Positions 54,920-62,355 of a stretch of DNA of 64,000 bases are shown piece after piece. Origin of the DNA: Thermanaerosceptrum fracticalcis (lineage in GTDB: Bacteria > Bacillota > Peptococcia > DRI-13); the NCBI RefSeq assembly GCF_000746025.2, contig NZ_CP045798.1:3269501-3333500 (forward strand), in the 5' to 3' direction. Under the pieces are notes generated by a model. That model was not told the DNA's origin. It ran no database searches and saw only the letters and a list, made by a program, of their open reading frames with translations. A program made the translations under genes and the position numbers. Position 1 is the first letter of the stretch, and each line of letters starts with the position of its first letter.

Positions 54920-55489
54920 ATGGCAAAGCGGGTGTTTTTCAGCTTCCATTATCAAGATGTAATTGATTTCCGCGCAAATGTAGTTCGAAACCATAAAACT
55001 ACAAAACACGAAGGAGCAGGGTATTTTGACGCTTCCATATGGGAGGATGCGAAGAAAGAGAGTGATTTGGCATTAAAACGCTTAATAAATAGTGAACTAA
55101 AGAATACATCAGTTACAGCTGTCTTAATAGGTTCAGAAACATACTCAAGACGTTGGGTAAGATATGAAATTATGAAAAGTCTGGAAAAAGGGAATTTATT
55201 ACTTGGAATTCATATTAATTCTATTGCAGGTAAAGATAAAAAAACAAAAAAACTGGGGCCTAATCCATTCGATTATCTAGCAATTGAGTTTAGCAATGAT
55301 GGTCAAAAACTCAATTTGCTTGAATATAAAAATGGGAAATGGGTCAAATATAGTGACCTAGATGGATGGAGCATAAGTGGTATTAATCGGTCTGATTGGG
55401 GGAAAGCTTATAAATTATCAAAATATTTCAAGGTTTATGATTGGGTTGCAGATGATGGGTATAAGAATTTTGATAAATGGATTGAGTAA
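54920..55489 (+). CDS. thsB: Thoeris ThsB: TIR-like signal-producing sensor
   Basis: A 189-residue TIR-like protein of the MTH538/DUF1863 type. The N-terminal strand RVFFSFHYQDV, the SVTAVLIGSETYSRRWVRYE segment (its Glu being a good catalytic candidate) and the LLGIHI strand fit the fold. On phage infection ThsB converts NAD+ into a cyclic ADP-ribose isomer that activates ThsA. Its ATG follows the thsA stop directly. Only one thsB is present here; many loci have several. Confidence 0.95.
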   Translation: MAKRVFFSFHYQDVIDFRANVVRNHKTTKHEGAGYFDASIWEDAKKESDLALKRLINSELKNTSVTAVLIGSETYSRRWVRYEIMKSLEKGNLLLGIHINSIAGKDKKTKKLGPNPFDYLAIEFSNDGQKLNLLEYKNGKWVKYSDLDGWSISGINRSDWGKAYKLSKYFKVYDWVADDGYKNFDKWIE

Positions 55490-55550
55490 AAGCAGTTAAC
55501 TCAAATATCTTGTTATTTTTTAAAAGAAATTACAGCAGCCTAAACAAAGC

Positions 55551-55601
55551 AATAGCACCCCGCACATCTTAAAATATATGATGTTCGGGGTGCTATTTTT
55601 T
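55551..55601. terminator. Bidirectional terminator hairpin (repeat copy 2)
   Basis: GCACCCCG and ACATC at 55555-55568 pair with GATGT and CGGGGTGC at 55580-55593, followed by six T. It is nearly identical to the hairpin at 8651-8687. There it lies right beside the ImmA/IrrE gene; here an IS91-like element has been inserted in between. Confidence 0.8.
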
Positions 55602-55640
55602 CAACGTATAGGAAAGTATAAAAATTTTTGTGGTTCTCAG

Positions 55641-55664
55641 CCCTTGCTAAGCAAGGGTTTTTTT
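55641..55664 (+). terminator. Left subterminal hairpin of the IS91-like element
   Basis: CCCTTGC and GCAAGGG around TAA, then seven T. It resembles a terminator and would also protect the element from transcription from outside. Confidence 0.75.
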
Positions 55665-55711
55665 CATTTTTTAACGAAAGCAGGAAGTAGTCGTTAGAAA
55701 GGTGAGAACAT

Positions 55712-55771
55712 ATGGGCCAGGATAATATCTTAACAGGAGTTATGCAGTTGGTGGAAATAAATAGAAAATGA
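55712..55771 (+). pseudogene. Short 19-codon frame, probable severed start of the IS91-like transposase
   Basis: A strong GAAAGGTGAGAA ribosome-binding site precedes ATG 55712, but the frame stops after 19 codons, exactly where the IS4-like insertion begins. The transposase frame on the far side of the insertion (57360 onwards) lacks a start codon. The simplest reading is that this is its first exon-like piece, cut by the insertion. Direct joining leaves a small indel unexplained. Confidence 0.5.
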
Positions 55772-55776
55772 TAACT

Positions 55777-57357
55777 CCAAAAATATTTTTTTTAAAAAAA
55801 AGATCCTAATTTTCGACAAAAAAGGCTTGACTTTTTCGGAAAGCCCCCATAATCGCTTTGGATGGTATTTTCTACCATCACTCTAGCGATATGGGTGATG
55901 CTGATGAAGAAACTGTGTAAACCAACTTTCGAAAAAAAGGATCACGGTCAAGGTGCCGGAATCCCGGTACTCAAGACAATTTGGGATTTATTTGACCTGT
56001 CTCTGCTGTTTTCCCAGTCCGGAATACGCAAACACTCCGGAATTCCAGCGTGGCTCCTGGCTTTTGCCTACATCTGCGGCCTTGTTAATCATTCAAGTTC
56101 TGCAAATCAAAATGCTAAGTTTTCAACGGAAGCTCCATTTTTACAACAACTGCTTTCCGGGCAAATCATCTCTCAAAGTGCCTTCAGCCGGTTTCTCTCC
56201 AAGCCCTTTCAGTGGCTCCGGTTCTCTTTGGGCAGATTTGCCAGGTTACAAGAAAATACGGATAGCAGGCTGACCGACGGCGATATCATTGCCTTAGACG
56301 ATACCAAAATTGAGCATCCTCACGGTAAAAAAATCCCCTTTCTCTGTTGGCTCTTTGACAGTTCGGATAAGCGCCATGTATGGTGTATTAATCTTGTGTC
56401 GACCCTGGCTATCTTAAAGAATGGTCTTGAATATCCCATGTTATGGCGCTTTTGGGTTAAAACCGGTCAGGAGAATGAAAAACAAAGCAAGCTTGATCTT
56501 GCTAAACAGATGCTCGCAGAGGCTCGTCAGCTGAACAAGGCCAGACTATGGGTAGCCATGGATCGCTGGTTTTTGTGTAAAAAGTTCCTGAACTGGCTGA
56601 TGGGTCAAAATTTTGACTGGGTTACCAAAGCCAAACGTAACACAGCGCTATTCAGGAAAATCTACGACCCGGTACTAGGAAAGGAACGCTACATTAAACT
56701 TAATCCGAAGCAACTGCTGCGAGAAGTTTATTCCCAGCTTCGGGTCCTTGGCAAAGAATCGGTTCTCAGTATTCCGGACATTTACATCAAAATGCCCTAT
56801 GAGACCTTAACACGCAAGGGAAAACCCATTACTAGACAACGTTTTTTACCCATAGCTGCCATTGCAGCCACTTATGAGAAGCAGGCTGTCGAGGGCAGCA
56901 TAGTTCTTCCGGAGGAAGAATGCCCAGCAACCTTCAAGGATGCGTATCTCCTGATAAGCAATCGCGTAGATACGCCGGAAGAAGCTGCAACTGCCTATGT
57001 TAAACGATGGAGAATAGAAGTTTTTTACCGCACCGCTAAACAGAATCTTGGTTTAACATCTTGCTATGCTCAGTCTGAAACAGCTCATTTCGCACATGTG
57101 GAGCTCTTGTTTACAGCGAAGACCCTTCTTTGTTATGCCTCTTGGGAGTGCAATAAAGAAGGCGCCGAACAAGCCCCCTCCCTCTGCGAAGTGATAAGGT
57201 ACTTCTTCAACGCCGGTTGTCGGATCCGCTGTTGCGAGCAGTTGATCCAAGTCTATTTTGACACGGCAACCCAGCGTTTTTCAAGGCTTATTGATAAATT
57301 CTGGCCACATTCTTTGGAACTTAGGTTATGGGATTGGGAAAATTATCCTGAAACTGC
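55777..57357 (+). mobile_element. IS4-like insertion sequence
   Basis: ATAACT at 55771-55776 and at 57358-57363 could be the target duplication (perhaps part of a longer imperfect one, GAAAnTG-ATAACT). TAATTTTC occurs near the left end (about 55807) and, inverted, GAAAATTA near the right end (about 57340), as partial terminal inverted repeats. The exact ends are uncertain by about 20 bases. It carries one transposase gene. Confidence 0.6.
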
Positions 57358-57361
57358 ATAA
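55904..57361 (+). CDS. IS4-superfamily transposase
   Basis: A 485-residue DDE transposase. The first Asp is in ALDDTKIEHPHGKK, the second in VAMDRWFLCKKF, and the Glu in the signature RWRIEVFYRTAKQNLGL, which fits the Y-x2-R-x3-E type pattern of IS4 relatives. I use ATG 55904 (GGGTG before it); ATG 55862 is also in frame. It is complete and could be active. Confidence 0.85.
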   Translation: MKKLCKPTFEKKDHGQGAGIPVLKTIWDLFDLSLLFSQSGIRKHSGIPAWLLAFAYICGLVNHSSSANQNAKFSTEAPFLQQLLSGQIISQSAFSRFLSKPFQWLRFSLGRFARLQENTDSRLTDGDIIALDDTKIEHPHGKKIPFLCWLFDSSDKRHVWCINLVSTLAILKNGLEYPMLWRFWVKTGQENEKQSKLDLAKQMLAEARQLNKARLWVAMDRWFLCKKFLNWLMGQNFDWVTKAKRNTALFRKIYDPVLGKERYIKLNPKQLLREVYSQLRVLGKESVLSIPDIYIKMPYETLTRKGKPITRQRFLPIAAIAATYEKQAVEGSIVLPEEECPATFKDAYLLISNRVDTPEEAATAYVKRWRIEVFYRTAKQNLGLTSCYAQSETAHFAHVELLFTAKTLLCYASWECNKEGAEQAPSLCEVIRYFFNAGCRIRCCEQLIQVYFDTATQRFSRLIDKFWPHSLELRLWDWENYPETA

Positions 57362-58613
57362 CTACTGTATCTTAAGAGAGATATTTTTTGATGAGAACAA
57401 GCATTGGGAAAAGTTTGTTAATAAATACGAAGACAGAATACGTCCTGTTGTGATAAAGGAAATCAATAAATTTAATCGATGTGGACAAAAAGAAGCAGGA
57501 TTTACTCTGTTCGCATGTCCGGTATGTGGAGAAATGAAAATAGTTCCTCACACGTGTAAGGGACGTTTTTGTACATCGTGCGCAACCGGATACACCCAAG
57601 AATGGAGTCGAGAAACCAGTAAAAGAATGTATCCGGTTCCTCATCGCCACATCATGTTTACAGTGGACGAACGTTTGTGGGAAATATTTACCCGTCATAG
57701 AGAACTCTTGAAAGATCTAATGGACCTGGCAGTAAAAATACTATTAGAATGGCTGAAGAAAAGAGGAAAAGTCAAATCCGGCGCCATGGTAGGAATACAT
57801 ACCTTTGGAGCAAGAATGAACTTCAATCCCCATGTACATATCCTAGTAACTGAAGGTGGTTTTGACGGAGCGGGGAAATGGGTTGTTAAAGACTTTATCC
57901 CATATGTAATGCTGAGGAAAAGGTGGCAGGCGGCAGTAATGGAGATGTTGAAGAAAAAACTGCCGGAACAAGAAGTTAAACGATATAAGAAGTTGTTTCA
58001 AAAGATATGGGATGATAACCCTGAAGGATTTGTAATCTATGGTCCGCCCAATAAAAAAGGACAAGGGTCAGTAGAAGCCCAAGTAGGATATATAGGGCGG
58101 TACATGAGAAGACCTGCCATGGCGTTAAGCAGAATTGTAGACTATGACGGGGAAAATGTAACCTTTAAATACTTTGATAAAACAGAGCAAAAAGAAAAAC
58201 AAGAAACCATCACCGTAGAAGAATTCATATCACGGATAATAAGGCATATACCGGATGAGCAATTTAAAACAATCCGGTATTATGGAATTTACTCCAGAAG
58301 GAGTAAAAGATTGGCTGACAAATTAATGGAAGCATACCTGGGAAGGCAGAAAAGAAGGAAAAACGGCCAAAGAGGAAAGCAACGGATAGGCTGGAGAAAT
58401 AAAATAGAAGAATTCACAGGAAAAGACCCGTTAGAATGTATGAGATGTAAAGAGATAATGGAATACAAGGGGAAAGTGTGTCTAAAATCAGGGATATTGA
58501 AAGTTGTTGATGCCGTAGATGACTTTGCTAAAAAAAGACTAAAGGAGTTGGCAGGAATAGATGAGCCCAGTAAGCAGAAAAAGAAAGAAACACGCAAAGA
58601 AAAAGCCGCCTAA
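57360..58613 (+). pseudogene. IS91-family Y2 transposase, 5'-truncated
   Basis: About 417 codons in frame with no start near the beginning. The N-terminal zinc finger (CPVCGEMKIVPHTCKGRFC) is present, followed by the HUH motif in FNPHVHILVTEGG and the tyrosine pair in VGYIGRYMRRPAMALSRI (YxxxY). It nicks single-stranded DNA and moves by rolling circle. The IS4-like insertion cut off the first residues. A start at an internal ATG would remove part of the zinc finger. Confidence 0.82.
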
Positions 58614-58815
58614 AGTAGGCGGCAAGGCAACCATCAAATTTGTTTGTTTGCAGTGTAACATAGAAGAAGACATTCCGAAGGAAGTGGTGGATTACTGCGA
58701 TATGATGGATGACGGAGATATTTCAGTTCCACCAAGGTTTAGTTGTGAGGTTTGTGGCGGTGAGATGCGCCCAAAAGAATACTTAGGTGTGCATGGTATT
58801 AAATATGAGTTATAG
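58561..58815 (+). CDS. Small zinc-ribbon protein carried by the IS91-like element
   Basis: An 84-residue protein. The basic N-terminus (SRKRKKHAKKKPPK) is followed by a zinc ribbon (CLQCN near residue 31 and CEVCGG near 63). It overlaps the end of the transposase gene by 53 bases, in another frame, and lies wholly within the element. It looks like an accessory protein of this IS group; its role is not known. Confidence 0.7.
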   Translation: MSPVSRKRKKHAKKKPPKVGGKATIKFVCLQCNIEEDIPKEVVDYCDMMDDGDISVPPRFSCEVCGGEMRPKEYLGVHGIKYEL

Positions 58816-59352
58816 GAACCAAAGAGCGCGCGACCTTGGTCGCGCTTTTTTTAGGAAATCTCCTGTCGCATTTAATGGAGCTTCAAGCCTGTAGCCTCTA
58901 TTTTTCAATATCTGAAATTTAAAATCCATTAATTCCGGTGGTACATAAAGTTCCCTTGCGGCTCTGAAAAAATTCATTTCCGCGTCATTTATCAGTTTAA
59001 TAACCTCATTATCAGGCAAGAGGACTTCAGCGGCGAAAATGTTTGCTTCCCTTTCCGGTTTTGATGACATATCATAGCTGATAAGCTCCTGGGCCTGGGG
59101 ATTCATTTTGGCCAAATGCCTGTGGAAGCGGTCATGGCCAATTTCGTGAGCGCATACCAATCGTCTGGCAGGACTGTCCAAATCATTGTTAATGCAGATA
59201 TATCGGCTCCGCCTTGTGTATATGTAAATCCCTTTAAGCTTGCCGAGCGGCCTGTAGAGAACATTAATATTAAGACAATCGGCAATCTCAAAGGGGTTCC
59301 TGGTTTTATGCTTTTGAATCAACCTCTCGGCTTCTCGTAAAATAAATTCCAT
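58810..59352 (-). CDS. ImmA/IrrE-family metallo-endopeptidase (copy 2), extended by an insertion
   Basis: A 180-residue near-copy of the protein at 8688-9197, with the same CAHEIGHDRFHRH zinc site. The last natural residues are ...GDFLKK. In copy 1 a stop follows; here the IS91-like element took its place and 12 foreign residues (ARPRSRALWFL with one more) are added. The start is ATG 59352 after GGGGTG. The catalytic part is intact, but its XRE partner is truncated, so the switch has lost its repressor. Confidence 0.88.
   Translation of the reverse strand: MEFILREAERLIQKHKTRNPFEIADCLNINVLYRPLGKLKGIYIYTRRSRYICINNDLDSPARRLVCAHEIGHDRFHRHLAKMNPQAQELISYDMSSKPEREANIFAAEVLLPDNEVIKLINDAEMNFFRAARELYVPPELMDFKFQILKNRGYRLEAPLNATGDFLKKARPRSRALWFL
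58828..58852. terminator. Right terminal hairpin of the IS91-like element
   Basis: GCGCGACC at 58828-58835 and GGTCGCGC at 58838-58845 pair perfectly around TT, with a T-run after. It forms the right end of the element and abuts the ImmA/IrrE gene. Confidence 0.8.
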
Positions 59353-59368
59353 ACTTTTCACCCCACAG

Positions 59369-59724
59369 CTAATCAGTTGGTGGATTCTTGTTGCCTTTAC
59401 TTTTACGGACACCATACTTTTTGGCTTTTTTCTTTGAGTCAAAGTATATTTCGGTTAATACCTCAAAAAGCGCATCTTTATCTTCATCTGATAATTCTCC
59501 GCCGGCAAATAAACATTTTGTAGTTTCAATGAATTTTTTTGCTTCGCTTTTTCCTCTCAACTTATCTTCTGCTTTTGCTTCCTCTAGAAATATTTCTTCC
59601 TTAGTCATTGCAATGCTTTCGCTATCGTCTGTCAGGAAATCTGAAGATACGTTAAAGAAACCGGCGATTTTATCAATTAGTCCTGCCTCCCGTGGAAAGC
59701 GCTCACCGTTTTCATAGTATACCA
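59369..59724 (-). pseudogene. XRE-family regulator (copy 2), N-terminus lost
   Basis: It corresponds to residues ~33-148 of the regulator at 9218-9664 (VYYENGERFPREAGLID onwards). The match ends at 59724, where IS66 tnpB sequence begins, so the first half of the helix-turn-helix and the promoter are gone. It cannot bind DNA in the normal way. Confidence 0.85.
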
Positions 59725-59802
59725 TAGCGTCAATGGACTTGCGTAAATCGGTAGCGCGCCGCAGGCGAGATAAACCCGATCAATACTTGTTTCGTTCAGC
59801 AT
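59722..59802 (-). pseudogene. IS66 TnpB fragment
   Basis: It begins with ATG 59802 (LNETSIDRVYLACGA), has a small insertion, and continues ATDLRKSIDAM, the N-terminus of IS66 Orf2. It ends at the junction with the XRE fragment. The start overlaps the end of tnpA, as in intact IS66. Confidence 0.75.
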
Positions 59803-60118
59803 AATGGCACCAACGTACGGACGATTTCTGTAAGCAGCGCCGGATCAAAGCCGGGTTTTACTTCGATGCTGGCTACACCCACTTTAACCACCAGGGCATT
59901 ATTCTGATCCATGGCTTCTCCCTCGCTGACTTCTACCGGTAGCCACTGGGTTGGCTTGATGGAAGGAGCATCTTTTTGGGTCTTATACCTCGGAGCCAAT
60001 ACCATAATTGCTGGGGTTTCACATTATGGGCTGCACACCACTCTTTAACGCTCTGGCCGCTGGCTCGATATTCGGCGATCCGAGTCTCCCATTCTTTTTG
60101 ACGTTCGGCTTTTGTCAT
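59796..60118 (-). pseudogene. IS66 TnpA with a frameshift
   Basis: The N-terminal frame from ATG 60118 (MTKAERQKEWETRIAEYRAS, then GQSVKEWCAAHNVKPQQLWY) is typical of IS66 TnpA. Near 59940-60000 the frame changes, and the C-terminal part (SIEVKPGFDPALLTEIVRTL) continues to 59796. It is not functional. Confidence 0.8.
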
Positions 60119-60421
60119 AAAAACCTCCATCTCGCGCCGCCGGTGCGGGCGACACAAATAGTAATGAAAACAGGTGCACACCCACCCTGATTACAGTACA
60201 ATCTGTCTGAGGAGAAGGCACACTACAAAGCACGGTGAGGCGAGTTGCAGACTGCCTCTTGGCTTAAATCAGTATAAAAACCAGTGTAAGGATCGCCTTA
60301 CAAGCACAAATAAGTGGTGCCATGAGGCCGCACGCTAATCATTGTTTTAACTCAGCGTTAAATGTGCGGCGATCCAGTCACTGTCTTCTCCCTCACAATT
60401 TCATTGCAAGGAGGGAGAATT
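60119..60421. other. Non-coding sequence between the IS66 and IS110 remnants
   Basis: This 300-base stretch should hold one IS66 end and the left non-coding end of the IS110-type element, where members of that family encode their bridge RNA. I cannot define the boundary or fold it reliably. Confidence 0.4.
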
Positions 60422-60787
60422 CTGAGAATCGTTTATCCCATCTGTTGTGGCGTCGATGTACACAAGACATTTCTCGTCGCTACGCTCATCACAACGCAGG
60501 GTATCGTTCCGAGTTACAAAAAAAAGCGTTTTTCTACCTTTAACAAATCCATTCTGGCGTTTAAGCAGTGGCTGATTGACAACAACTGCTTTGACGTTTG
60601 CATGGAGAGCACCGGGAAGTATTATGTTCCCATATACAATTTGCTGGAGGACAGCATCCGGGTTACCGTCGCCAACCCCAAGTGGGTTGCTGCTGTTAAG
60701 GGCAACAAGGATGATGTCAAGGATTCCAAGTGGATCGGCGATCTTTTTCGCCTCGGTCTGGTTCCCGGTAGCTATTTAGCCCCCTAG
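60422..60787 (+). pseudogene. IS110-family transposase fragment
   Basis: The N-terminal RuvC-like DEDD domain is present: RIVYPICCGVDVHKTFL (first Asp), CMESTGKYYVPIYNLL (Glu) and NKDDVKDSKWIGDLFRLG (two Asp). The usual ATG is replaced by CTG at 60422, after AAGGAGGG. The gene stops at 60776, where the IS3 end begins; the C-terminal Tnp20 domain with the catalytic Ser is missing. Dead. Confidence 0.82.
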
Positions 60788-60841
60788 AACTTTTGGAGAA
60801 AATGCACTTATATGTTAGTATTTAAGTAGGGGGTAATAAGA

Positions 60842-61152
60842 GTGACAAAAAATCAGTACAGTCATGAATTTAAAAAGCAAATTCTAAAAGAATGTCAGGA
60901 GACAGGCAATGTAGCCTTAGTGGCCCGAAGGCATGAGATAGCAACAACTACTATCCATACCTGGCTGAAAAACAACGACAAAGAGGTTCGGTAAAACCTC
61001 TGCCCAAAGCAAAAGAAGAACGGTACAAAGCCATGGAAAAACAGCTTAAAGAAGTAAGTACAGAAAATGATAGATTAAAACGTCTTCTTGCCGAGAAAGA
61101 ATTACAATCGGCAATTCTAAAGGATTTGATGGATTGTAAAAACCCTCGGTAA
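60842..61152 (+). pseudogene. IS3-family OrfA with a frameshift
   Basis: From GTG 60842: NQYSHEFKKQILKECQETGN, then a helix-turn-helix (ARRHEIATTTIHTWLK). The frame hits TAA at 60992, while the continuation (KAKEERYKAMEKQLKEVSTE, leucine-zipper-like) is in the −1 frame to 61152. The short A-run before that stop is where orfA and orfB would normally be joined by −1 frameshifting. Confidence 0.75.
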
Positions 61153-61154
61153 CC

Positions 61155-61580
61155 GGCAGAGTTGCCATTGCTAAGAGGTGGATTGAAAAGGGATACAACA
61201 CAACTACTGTTCTCAACTCTGTCGGTCTAGCTGCATCCACCTATTACTACAACATCACAAAAGAAAGCAGAGAGGAACAAGCATTAACAAAAAAGCAGAC
61301 GGGACGTAAAATACCAGGCTATTCACTGAACAAAAAGGGAGAAAAGATACCGGATGAACTTATCAAAGAATACCTTTGTGAGCTTATAACCGGCGATGGT
61401 TTTCCCTATGGATACAAAAAGCTTGGCATTTGTTTGAAAGAAGATTATAAGTTGATAATCAACCATAAGAAAGTTTACCGGCTTTGCAAAGAACTTGATA
61501 TTTTACGTCCTCAACGAAAAATATATCCCAAGCGTCCTAAGAAGCTTGCTAAGCGAGAAAAAATAACAGGTCCTAAATAG
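61155..61580 (+). pseudogene. IS3-family OrfB, N-terminal part
   Basis: The HTH_21-type region is present (VAIAKRWIEKGYNTTTVLNS, then DGFPYGYKKLGICL and KVYRLCKELDILRPQRK). It stops at TAG 61578-61580, which is formed by the IS end that now follows. The catalytic domain is missing on this strand. Confidence 0.78.
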
Positions 61581-61822
61581 CTCCCTAAAATTGGAGAATA
61601 TCTACTTGATTCTTTCTCACTAACAGTAAGGCTATAATCTTCTACCAAATGGTAAATAATGCCATACAATAGTTTTAAAACGGCTGCCTATCCAACCTCA
61701 CCCAATTTTAGCCGCCTTCCTTATGTTGTCAAGGGCAAGGGCTAAAGCCTGCTTCGCACCCTTGACACCAATTGCGGAAGCCTGCTTTTTCGTTGCTAAG
61801 GTTGGCTAGGAGGATAACAGTA
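61581..61822. other. Right end of the IS3-family element, non-coding
   Basis: About 240 bases from the terminal repeat to the end of the leftward orfB part. A hairpin (GTCAAGGG near 61728 with ACCCTTGAC near 61763) is the only structure I see. Confidence 0.45.
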
Positions 61823-62345
61823 TTAGGCGATAAGAGGTTGTACTGACCCTGTGAATTGCCCTTTTGTAAAGGCCTTGTAAAACTCATTAGGAGCCATATA
61901 CTTTATACCGCTATGTCTACGCCTATTGTTGTAGTAATCAATATATTCACTAATAGTCCGATATACTTCCATAAAGCTGTCAAATTCATGGCGACTGTAG
62001 CATTCATCCTCTAGGATAGAGTGGAATGACTCTATATAGGCATTCATATTAGGTGTTTTGACAGGAATTCTTTCATGATCGATATTCCATTTATCGCAAG
62101 TTTCCTTAAACAGTTTAGCAATGAATTGGGGCCCATTGTCCGTTCTTATCACCGGCATTTTCACACCGGGAGTTAAGTTACGTTTTTTAAGGGCATTTAT
62201 AAGTACCCTGCAGGCATCCTTTGCTGTGGCGCTTAATCCTACATGGTAACCTACTATTGATCTATCAAATACATCTATGGCTGAAAGTTGGAAGAAAAAT
62301 TGACCGGTCCCGGCAATATAGCCATATTTTATATCCATTTGCCAG
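61823..62345 (-). pseudogene. IS3-family OrfB, C-terminal catalytic part, inverted
   Basis: The rve integrase core is intact: MDIKYGYIAGTGQFFFQLSA (first Asp), IRTDNGPQF (second Asp) and ESFHSILEDE (Glu), then the usual C-terminus NNRRRHSGIKYMAPNEF. It lacks its N-terminal half, which lies on the plus strand at 61155-61580. Confidence 0.8.
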
Positions 62346-62355
62346 AGCTAAATAG

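Larger units (their letters stand above)
55603..58852 (+). mobile_element. IS91-like element, itself interrupted by an IS4-like element
   Basis: The boundaries come from comparing 55555-59724 with the uninterrupted sequence 8651-9640. The match breaks after the T-run at about 55602 and resumes at about 58853 with AGGAAATCTCC. The insert has a left subterminal hairpin (CCCTTGC at 55641-55647 with GCAAGGG at 55651-55657), a Y2 HUH transposase and a right terminal hairpin at 58828-58845. Without the nested element it is about 1.65 kb, a usual size for IS91-like elements. Confidence 0.8.
60777..62345. mobile_element. IS3-family element, right half inverted
   Basis: A terminal repeat starts at 60777 (TAGCCCCCTAGAAC). 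A second repeat, in the same orientation, starts at 61578 (TAGCTCCCTAAAA). The left half carries orfA and the 5' part of orfB (+). The right half carries the 3' part of orfB on the opposite strand, beginning at the very codon where the left part stops. This is most simply one element whose right half was inverted. Confidence 0.7.
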
